A DNA stretch of 43,072 nucleotides, taken from the NCBI GenBank assembly GCA_020692205.1, contig JAIMKV010000042.1, forward strand, positions 1 to 43,072, read 5' to 3'. Under the pieces are notes generated by a model. The model had not been told where the DNA came from and ran no database searches. It was given only the letters and a program-made list of their open reading frames with translations. Position numbers and translations under genes: made by a program. Shown here in pieces: positions 1-6,229 of this stretch (position 1 is its first letter; each line of letters opens with the position of its first letter). This DNA is from Myxosarcina sp. GA_180221_E-2-1-MAG-40_15 (GTDB lineage Bacteria > Cyanobacteriota > Cyanobacteriia > Cyanobacteriales > Xenococcaceae).

Positions 1-65
1 TTTTTCTTCTCTCACCAAAAATTGTCCGAACTATTGTTATTTATTACACTCGATATATCGCGTTT

Positions 66-837
66 CTACTGACTGATAAAAACGATATAACCGATGTTTT
101 TTCCCTGCTGTTGAAAGCTACGGCGCATCTTTTTGACTCTGTGACGCAGACTGGGTTTAGTTAAAACATTCGAGATAATTTTGACTGTTCCTAATAAACC
201 TTCATCCCTGATCATTTGATCGAGATTAAGTAATCCCATCTTTCCTGTTTGCTGTTGCTGTATATTTAAACCCGCATCTTTACAAGCCTTTGACCACTCC
301 GAGACAGTTAAAGGATTAGCATTGACTCGAATAGATTTAGATAAGCTTTTACGCACTTGTTCGGCATTATCGCGGACAAGCATTTCATGGGAAAGAAACT
401 TACCCCCTGGTTTGAGACAGTTTCTAATTCCCGATAATATCTTGGCTTTTCCTGGATCTGACTGCATGGTGAGGATCGCTTCAGCCAAGATATAATCGAA
501 CTTGTCTGTAATTTTATCTAACTGAAAGATATCTCCTTCAATCATAGTTATTTGGTCTGATAATCCCGCAGCTTTAATATTTTCCCTGGCTTTAATTACG
601 CTATCGGGATTTTTCTCAACGCCTACATACAACACAGACGTTAAATCTTTTCGCTATTTCAATAGCACTTTCGCCAAAGCTTGCTGCCAATTCTAATACC
701 GTCTCTCCTGGTTGGAAATTAGCCCAGGTAAATAGTTGTTTTGTAGCTGCTTTTCCTCCAGGGCGCAGAATTCTTTTTCCTGCTGCTGCTAAGACTTGAT
801 GACCAAGGACGGTAGCAAAACTAAGAGTAGTTGTCAT
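66..837 (-). pseudogene. Frameshifted class I SAM-dependent methyltransferase
   Basis: Two minus-strand reading frames together make one methyltransferase of about 255 residues. The first part (837 down to about 640) carries the glycine-rich SAM-binding region in the form VLELAASFGESAIEIA. The second (about 635 down to 66) continues with GVEKNPDSV, then an acidic EGDIF loop and the LKPGGKFLSHE segment typical of the fold. The frames differ by one base. The first ends at a TGA right after the expected join, and the second has a TAG just upstream of it, so the shift must lie in about 618-656. Either the gene is dead or the sequence has an error there. The substrate cannot be read from the sequence. 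It is the first of several broken genes in the leftmost 3 kb. Confidence 0.75.
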
Positions 838-879
838 GAATTATATCCCAACTTGATACTCTTACTCTGACATTAAATT

Positions 880-1389
880 TCAGTCCCGTCTTTGAGGTAG
901 CTCATGTTTGAGGATAGATTTTTGATTAAATACACGAACTAGGTAACGTAAAGCGATCACTATAATTAGTAGACTTACAAAAGGAAGATAAATCAATAAG
1001 GATTCATTTAGTCTTTTACTAAAAGAATAAACAAACGCCAACCAAAGGTAATACATTCCTACAGTATGTGAAATCCGCCAACCGCGATCGCCTAAAAAGC
1101 TAGCAGGATAATGAAAAGAAGTAATTGTCATGGCAATGATAAACAGATAACCCAAGTTTCCCCCATGATTGTTGGTAGGTATTGTTTCCGTACTCAAGAT
1201 AGCTGCCCCCACAATAGTGATCGCATGAAAGCCATGAGACACCGCCATGGATCAACCAAAGTAGCGACGATTTTGTAGTAACCATCGGGTAAATTCATCA
1301 GATTTAAACCGACGCAAGGAAGAAGCACAAAAAGCCAACAAGAATAAAATACAAGAAGTACGGGCGGTTAATCTGATAGCGATCGCCAT
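880..1389 (-). pseudogene. Ferric-reductase-like heme membrane protein with in-frame TGA
   Basis: From ATG at 1389 the frame reads through a hydrophobic segment and RRYFG, meets TGA at 1252-1254, and continues in the same frame as SMAVSHGFHAITI with three or four more transmembrane segments to 880. The length is an exact multiple of three, so this is a nonsense change and not a frameshift. Histidines in the membrane segments (SHGFHA, FHYP, SHTVG) fit the ferric-reductase-like transmembrane domain (Pfam Ferric_reduct), a heme-b electron carrier fold. This family assignment is by motif only. The downstream half could in principle restart at the ATG at 1248, but it would lack the first helix. 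Confidence 0.65.
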
Positions 1390-1576
1390 ACTTAATTAAA
1401 TAAATCTCAACAACATATTCTGATTAATTTAACCGATTGCCGATCTCTACCCAACCTACATTTCTAATTTACTTTGTAGCCAGTAAGCTAAATTCTCCAA
1501 TGCAAACTATTAAAAAAGTCGTTTTTTTCTCTCAATCTGGGAAAGCTAAATAATGGGGATTTTTAGAGAGAATTTA

Positions 1577-1840
1577 ATGAAAACTTTGATTAGTATTGCA
1601 ACTATAGCTACAATCGCGTTCTTTACAGTCGAGTTTCGCCCTAGTCGCTCTCCATCTTTGATTAAATCCATTACCAAACCAGAATGTACAATCAAAGGCA
1701 ATATTGCTTTTAATAACGGTAATAAAGTTTATCATCTACCTGGGATGGAAGATTATGAATCTACAGTTATCGATCCAGCAAAAGGGGAAAAGTGGTTTTG
1801 CACCAAGTCAGAAGCGATCGCAAATGGTTTGTTCAATTAG
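1577..1840 (+). CDS. Small exported protein with sunset-type domain
   Basis: An 87-residue protein with an N-terminal hydrophobic segment (LISIATIATIAFF) that looks like a signal peptide or anchor. It is followed by a compact domain with CTIKGNI, a tyrosine-containing HLPG motif (VYHLPGMEDY) and GEKWFC near the end. That pattern matches the so-called sunset domain found alone or at the C terminus of secreted nucleases and ExoI-like proteins; its biochemical role is not established. I prefer the ATG at 1577, which has a purine-rich GAGAG upstream and starts directly at the signal peptide. The in-frame ATG at 1553 would add eight residues. The two cysteines could pair outside the cytoplasm. It appears intact although its neighbours on both sides are broken. 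Confidence 0.7.
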   Translation: MKTLISIATIATIAFFTVEFRPSRSPSLIKSITKPECTIKGNIAFNNGNKVYHLPGMEDYESTVIDPAKGEKWFCTKSEAIANGLFN

Positions 1841-1999
1841 GCTTTAAAAAAATACTGAGAACGGAACATCTTCCTACTTACTACTTACGAGCCAATTACT
1901 ATTAATGTCCTAATCTAACTTTGTACGGCTATAATTAACGGAGATGCGATCGCTATCTAGGCTAAAGCGATCGCGCCTCTTCTAATTACCTGTTATTTG

Positions 2000-2440
2000 T
2001 CAAGCAGGATCGAACTTCCACCAGGAAGGCGACCAAGCATAGCGATCTGCTTCCGCGCTAACATGACCTAAACCTGGAAAAGGCATATGAGGAACCAACA
2101 GTTCTACTCTCGACTCACTAACTTCGTTGAGAAACTTGTTTCTGGTAGTAAGACCTTTAGCAGTATCAGCGTCAAATGCTACTTCCCAGTCGGGATGTTT
2201 TAAATTCAGAGGATCGCTGTAGAAAATATCCCCAGTTGCGATTAACTTTTTTTGTTCTGAAGTAATCAAATATGATGTGTGTCCTGGAGTATGACCAGTC
2301 GTCTCTGTGGCAAGAATTCCAGGAATGATTTCCGCTCCAAATTCAAAGAATTTTATCTTGTTTTTAATTAAATTTAACGTCTGTTGCGCTCCTTGAATCA
2401 GAGATTGCTTAATTTTGTCGTCTACCAAAGAATTAGGCAA
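2000..2440 (-). pseudogene. Metallo-beta-lactamase-fold hydrolase, C-terminal half only
   Basis: The frame carries the second half of an MBL-fold hydrolase: TTGHTPGHTSYLI (third metal-binding motif), ATGDIFYSD (fourth) and VPHMPFPGLGH near the end (last histidine). The N-terminal HxHxDH metal motif and roughly 100 or more residues are missing. A TAA lies just upstream of the first usable codon (TTG at 2440), and no frame of the upstream 140 bases restores the missing part. Without the first motif the binuclear metal site cannot form, so it is most likely a remnant. The conserved region resembles the broad hydrolase group that includes lactonases and glyoxalase II-like enzymes. Confidence 0.7.
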
Positions 2441-2579
2441 GCTAACTTATAAATTTAAGTTGAAACCAAAAGCGATCGCTATTCTACTCTGATACTTGCA
2501 GTTACTTGCAGTGCAATCGCGAATTTATTAGTATGCAAACAAGTAGTTCTTTTTTCCTATTGCTCAATCGAAACGTTAG

Positions 2580-2876
2580 ATGAAAATATTGTTAATTCAT
2601 GGTTTGAGTAGAACATCTTTATCACTACTTAGTCTCGAGTTGTACTTACAACAATCAGGATGGGCAACGGAGCAGTTTAGCTATTTAGCCGTCAGTGAAA
2701 CCTTTGATTGCATTGTTGAACGTCTACGAGTTCGTCTGCAAACTTTGGCAAGTCAAGGTGCTTATGGAATTGTTGCCCACTCTCTTGGCGGGTTACTGGT
2801 ACGAGCAGCTTTGGGATTGAATTCTCTAGAAATGCCTCGACATATTGTCATGCTAGGAACACCTGTTTCAATAAAT
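2580..2876 (+). pseudogene. Alpha/beta hydrolase (lipase-like), N-terminal half only
   Basis: Starts well with KILLIHGLSR (oxyanion-hole region) and has the nucleophile elbow AHSLGG at about residues 67-72, followed by PRHIVMLGTP. Homology then stops: the remaining frame to 2891 is the complement of a cupin gene that lies on the other strand. The catalytic Asp and His, expected in the lost second half, are absent, so the product would not be an active esterase or lipase. The gene and the convergent cupin seem to have been joined by one deletion near 2868-2876. Confidence 0.7.
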
Positions 2877-3067
2877 CCTTCCAGAACATAAACGTATTCA
2901 TCACAAGGATGATAGTGAACAGGAATAACAGTACCTTGTTTTATTCGCAACCGATGAATTGAACCTTGAGGTACTGGTTCAGCTAAAGGCAGAATTTGTG
3001 TACCTGGAAATTGCTCTAAATTTTGCCAGGATTGAGTAGTAGTATTGATAAATTTTTGTTCAGACAT
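2868..3067 (-). pseudogene. Cupin-domain protein, N-terminal half only
   Basis: Begins with an ATG at 3067 and reads as a small cupin of the ChrR-like kind: IKQGTVIPVHYHPCDEYVYVLEGFIETG contains the first cupin motif with the HxH...E metal ligands. After about residue 66 the frame runs into the complement of the neighbouring hydrolase (to 2762) and loses the second cupin motif. Such proteins are normally 110-120 residues. The metal site is therefore incomplete and the gene is probably dead, although the 5' end and start are undamaged. Confidence 0.7.
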
Positions 3068-3101
3068 TTTTATTTATTATCTTCAAATTTGTCTAGCAGC
3101 A

Positions 3102-3668
3102 TTAGTCATCAGGTTTTTTTAGTACTTGTGGTAATTTTTGATTAAGACGATAATCCCATTCTTCTTTAGAACCTCTGTGATTAAGTAAATCGCTGCTTAG
3201 TTCATCTCTTGTCGCTAATTGCAGAAAAATCGTTTCTGGTATCTGCTGATGGGTGCTGGTAACTGGCTGCTCATATCGATATAAGCTTGCATGAGTATCA
3301 ATCTGTTTAAGATCTCTACTTCTACTAGAAATAAAGATGGTTGCATATCCAGTTTGTTGATGCTGCAATTGCAGTTGTGTTCCGTCTTCAACTGGGTTTA
3401 GTATCCAGGTTACTAGTGACGGTTCACTTGTCATTTCATCTTGCCAAGTATAAGCAAGACGTTTGGGCTTTTCCAATTCCACTACTTCACAGTGAATTAT
3501 AGTTTTGATACCTGTTAAGGAATTACTTTCAAACTTAAATTTATGCCCCAAGCGCGCTTGAAAGTCATTTGGCATCATCCATATATTTAATACCCGATAG
3601 TCGGTTAAAGCTTGCCAGACTTTTTCTGGTGGATGAGGATAAAAAATATTTAGCTTTACTTGCTTCAT
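3102..3668 (-). CDS. AHSA1/SRPBCC-domain protein
   Basis: A 188-residue protein whose first 140 residues fit the AHSA1 (activator of Hsp90 ATPase homologue 1) branch of the START/Bet v1-like fold: an opening strand with HPPEKVWQALTD, then GHKFKFES, KRLAYTWQDE and a later TQLQLQHQQTG strand. The fold encloses a hydrophobic cavity, and the ligand cannot be predicted. The last 50 residues, including an EEWDYRLN segment, form the C-terminal helix region, somewhat longer than usual. Its start codon overlaps the stop of the upstream ArsR gene (ATGA-type overlap), so the two are translationally coupled. ArsR-AHSA1 pairs are common, and the regulator probably controls this gene. Confidence 0.8.
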   Translation of the reverse strand: MKQVKLNIFYPHPPEKVWQALTDYRVLNIWMMPNDFQARLGHKFKFESNSLTGIKTIIHCEVVELEKPKRLAYTWQDEMTSEPSLVTWILNPVEDGTQLQLQHQQTGYATIFISSRSRDLKQIDTHASLYRYEQPVTSTHQQIPETIFLQLATRDELSSDLLNHRGSKEEWDYRLNQKLPQVLKKPDD

Positions 3669-3988
3669 GGATTATCCTCCAAATAGTTACCAAGAACATC
3701 TAACTTGTCTTGCCAGAATTGTTCGTAATGAGCCACCCAATCAGATACTTGCTTTAAAGGTTCTGGATTTAAACGATAAAATCGCTGTCGTCCTTTTTTT
3801 CTTTGGGTAACAAGTTCCACTTCACACAACACGCTTAGATGTTGCGAAATGGCAGGCAGAGACATCGAAAACGGTTGGGCGATTTGCTTAACAGGTTGTT
3901 CCCCTTGACTTAGTAAGTTGAGAATTGCCCGTCTGGTGGGATCGGCGATCGCAGCAAAAACATCAGGACTACCAATAATTCTACTCAT
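3665..3988 (-). CDS. ArsR-family transcriptional repressor
   Basis: A winged-helix regulator of about 107 residues. FAAIADPTRRAILNLLSQGEQPVKQIA is the classical N-terminal helix pair, and SLPAISQHLSVL is the DNA recognition helix, followed by the wing RKKGRQRFYRL. No CxC or other obvious metal-binding cysteines are present, so this is the non-metal ArsR type that is often paired with AHSA1 proteins. I take the ATG at 3988 as the start. A TTG at 4009 would also be in frame but would run into the operator. The gene overlaps the downstream AHSA1 gene and is preceded by a large inverted repeat that fits autoregulation. Confidence 0.85.
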   Translation of the reverse strand: MSRIIGSPDVFAAIADPTRRAILNLLSQGEQPVKQIAQPFSMSLPAISQHLSVLCEVELVTQRKKGRQRFYRLNPEPLKQVSDWVAHYEQFWQDKLDVLGNYLEDNP

Positions 3989-3999
3989 ATATACATAAT

Positions 4000-4048
4000 A
4001 GTTAAGCAAATACTTAACTAATAATAGTATAGTTAAGTGGTTGCTTAA
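4000..4048 (-). promoter_or_regulatory. Probable ArsR operator, 19-bp inverted repeat
   Basis: The arms at 4002-4020 and 4030-4048 are reverse complements at 17 of 19 positions, separated by 9 bases. The left arm itself contains a perfect 7-bp inverted repeat, AGTTAAG (4000-4006) and CTTAACT (4013-4019). It begins 12 bases upstream of the preferred regulator start. Nested symmetric half-sites at this spot are what a dimeric ArsR autorepressor would bind; that binding is inferred. Confidence 0.65.
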
Positions 4049-4139
4049 ATGTCAATCAATTATTAAGCGATCGCACTTGCAATTCCTCAGTACAATTTGA
4101 GCAAAATACGAGATTATGTATTATGTATCTTTTGATCAA

Positions 4140-4514
4140 TTACTTGTTATTAAGTTTTTTAATATCTTCTGCCAGCTTTTGCAATTCGATTAAGGTATGT
4201 TCAATTTGTTCCAAAAGTTCCAAATCATTATGATGTAATTGACCCGTCATAGCTCTACCTTCTAATTGTTCTTGACGTTCCAGGAACATGGCGAGAGAAA
4301 ATAGCTTATTTCTCTTGGATTCTGGCAAACTGAGGGCGATTCTGTTGATGTCGAGGCTTTTTTCCAAGAATTGCCAGACTTCTCTTCTAATTGTGTCGAT
4401 TTGTCCAATTTCGGCGAACTCGGCTCGATCTGGGGTAGTTGTGGTGTTGTAAATTTGATCATTATTAGAGAGATCGCTAGTATTGAGATTAGGGCGATCG
4501 CGATCGAGAGCCAT
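4140..4514 (-). CDS. Alternative-frame C-terminal segment of the third GTPase-cassette gene
   Basis: This frame, offset by -1 from the gene that overlaps it, runs 124 codons. Its last 85 residues look like genuine protein: charged, helix-rich and coiled-coil-like, from RREVWQFLEKSLDINRIALSLPESKRNK to ELLEQIEHTLIELQKLAEDIKKLNNK. Its first 40 residues come from HIP1-rich sequence read in the other frame and look less natural (DRDRPNLNTSD). The frame can be entered from the upstream gene by a one-base slip at the A9 run at 4519-4527 or at the A6 run at 4358-4363. I think the true product of the operon gene ends in this segment. A separate start at the ATG at 4514 is less likely. Confidence 0.5.
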   Translation of the reverse strand: MALDRDRPNLNTSDLSNNDQIYNTTTTPDRAEFAEIGQIDTIRREVWQFLEKSLDINRIALSLPESKRNKLFSLAMFLERQEQLEGRAMTGQLHHNDLELLEQIEHTLIELQKLAEDIKKLNNK

Positions 4515-5224
4515 ATCGTTTTTTTTTCTGGCTTAAATTTAGTCAGATCTAGAGAGGCATATTGCTTCAACTCTTGGGATTCAACTCGATTAGATAAACC
4601 ACGCCATACAGCAGTATCTTTTAATGTGGAGGCTGATTTTATACTGGTAACTAGAACGAGTAAACCTTCTCGATCTGGTAAGACATTACTTTCTAGTTCT
4701 AAAGCTATTTCTTCTCTTAAGGAATCACAGTTTTTACCGATTTTGCAACTAGCATCGGTCTGATAATTATTGCCTATGGCTAAAGTTGAATTTGATAAGT
4801 TTTTGAGGCGATCGCTATCTACTTCAAAACCATATTTACCAGAAACGTTGATAGTTTTATCTATTTTTTGATCTAGTTCTCCTCGTAAAGCTAGAATTAA
4901 TAGCGAACGAACTTTGATATTTTCACGATCTTTTCTATAAATCCACAATGCAGAGTTACGTACTGAACGACCCGTAAAATCAGTTCTTTGTGATCTTGCT
5001 TTTAAGCCAGTAACTAATAAACAGTAATCATTTCGTCTGGCAACTAAAATAATTGAGAACTTTTGACTTTCAATTAAATCAATTGGCTTTGTTGACAAAT
5101 TACTAATCGGCTGCAATAAAAAATCGGGATTTTCGGGATAATATTCATCTGATTTAATTCTCAACCAACGATAGTCTTCATCTTGGTTTTTACCACGACT
5201 TTGAATATAAAGAGTCATTTTCAC
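4262..5224 (-). CDS. Membrane-anchored partner protein of the GTPase cassette
   Basis: Not a family I can name with certainty. The N-terminal 210 residues are soluble and mixed alpha/beta, with YIQSRGKNQDEDYRWL at the start, a strand pair FSIILVARRNDYCLLVTGL and a basic DFTGRSVRNSALW motif. A convincing transmembrane helix follows at about 236-257 (TIWLSIAIALISILAISL), then a Pro/Ser/Lys linker. The final 30 residues of this frame look like out-of-frame junk, whereas the -1 frame is well formed from there, so a frameshift at A6 (4358-4363) is plausible. It starts 6 bases after the stop of the GTPase gene upstream and is the last gene of the operon. N-terminal features suggest an adaptor that couples the GTPases to the membrane; that role is inferred. 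Confidence 0.6.
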   Translation of the reverse strand: MKMTLYIQSRGKNQDEDYRWLRIKSDEYYPENPDFLLQPISNLSTKPIDLIESQKFSIILVARRNDYCLLVTGLKARSQRTDFTGRSVRNSALWIYRKDRENIKVRSLLILALRGELDQKIDKTINVSGKYGFEVDSDRLKNLSNSTLAIGNNYQTDASCKIGKNCDSLREEIALELESNVLPDREGLLVLVTSIKSASTLKDTAVWRGLSNRVESQELKQYASLDLTKFKPEKKTIWLSIAIALISILAISLIMIKFTTPQLPQIEPSSPKLDKSTQLEEKSGNSWKKASTSTESPSVCQNPREISYFLSPCSWNVKNN

Positions 5225-5230
5225 TTTTTC

Positions 5231-6217
5231 CTATATATTGAGCCATTTTTCGCCTTTGACTACAGCAAAACTACCATTGGTTTTACAACCACGCGCAAAT
5301 TCATCAACTGCTTTTTTTAGATGGGTATCTAGTTCAAACCAGTCTCGAAGAAAATTAAAAAAGCTCCATTGTCTGGACTCAAGATGAACTTTTAAGAGAA
5401 ACCGTAGTAAGTAACGCAAGGGTTGTTCGCTATCTATGGGAGAATATCGAGCATCATGTCGGGTTTTGCGGAAATAAAAATGAGGATTATTGACGCTGTC
5501 TACTTCCATGCGGGAAAATATAACGCTACCAACTGTTTGTACGGGAGTAATCACATTCGCTACCCAAGGATTTAAGCTGGGGGAATTAAAGTGATCTACT
5601 AACGGTGCATATCCCTGTTTTACCTTTTCTAGCAGTTCTTTGGCGGTTTTATTGTTTTGCAGATACTTCTCGCATTTTACAGGAGCAAAAATTACCAGAC
5701 GGGGAGAGTCTAAATCTTGATACGCTGCATTGAATAAGGCTTTGATTTGTTGAGGCCGATTGATTTTTTCGTGGAATTTACCACTTTTCTCCATTAAAGA
5801 AGGTGCATCAATGGGAATTAAAACGGCTGTCGATTCCCGTAAGATTGTTTTGACAAACTCTTTTTCTTCTTTGGCAGCTTGAGTTGCATGATATCCTCCA
5901 GGGTAATCATAAAAACGTAAGTTAAGAGAAGGTACTTCACCTTTTCTACCTAATCCAAAACTAAAAGAGCGTAGAGATTCAGGACCTGCCATTGCTTCTG
6001 TACCTTGAATTCCCATTCTGCCTCTAGCTTCAAAAACATCAAGCAAACTTTTTAACTCAATTAAACGATCTTGTAGGATTGCTGCACTCTCATCGTCGGG
6101 AGTTAATTGTAAATTTGTCTTGCCAATATTGCTTTCAAATTGTTCGTACATTGCTGTTAGCAAGGTAGTCTTTCCTACCCCACTCGCACCAAGCATGGTA
6201 ATTTTTAATTCTTGCAT
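5231..6217 (-). CDS. P-loop GTPase, small partner of the dynamin-like protein
   Basis: A 328-residue protein that opens with KITMLGASGVGKTTLL, so the Walker A/G1 loop is at residues 10-17. The G3/Walker B position is LNLRFYDYPGGYH (Asp104, then PGG). The usual NKxD base-specificity motif is replaced by something like FAPVKCEKYL at 177-186, so nucleotide preference is uncertain. No membrane segment is seen. A long insert between G1 and G3 (helices around 45-75) is unusual for Ras-like GTPases and recalls the paired GTPases found in predicted prokaryotic conflict systems. It starts 12 bases after the dynamin-like gene and is followed after 6 bases by the membrane partner, so the three are almost certainly cotranscribed. 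Confidence 0.75.
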   Translation of the reverse strand: MQELKITMLGASGVGKTTLLTAMYEQFESNIGKTNLQLTPDDESAAILQDRLIELKSLLDVFEARGRMGIQGTEAMAGPESLRSFSFGLGRKGEVPSLNLRFYDYPGGYHATQAAKEEKEFVKTILRESTAVLIPIDAPSLMEKSGKFHEKINRPQQIKALFNAAYQDLDSPRLVIFAPVKCEKYLQNNKTAKELLEKVKQGYAPLVDHFNSPSLNPWVANVITPVQTVGSVIFSRMEVDSVNNPHFYFRKTRHDARYSPIDSEQPLRYLLRFLLKVHLESRQWSFFNFLRDWFELDTHLKKAVDEFARGCKTNGSFAVVKGEKWLNI

Positions 6218-6229
6218 TAAGATTTCCTG

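Noticed and set aside
1100-1285. Open frame of 61 codons overlapping the ferric-reductase-like gene
   Set aside because: It is an out-of-frame shadow of the membrane protein gene, rich in Cys and Trp and without a sensible start.
4358-4364. A classical -1 ribosomal slippery heptamer A AAA AAG
   Set aside because: The run AAAAAAG is present, but the zero frame reads AAA AAA GCC, not the required xxA AAA AAG. Programmed ribosomal slippage of the canonical kind is not supported; transcriptional slippage or a plain lesion remains open.
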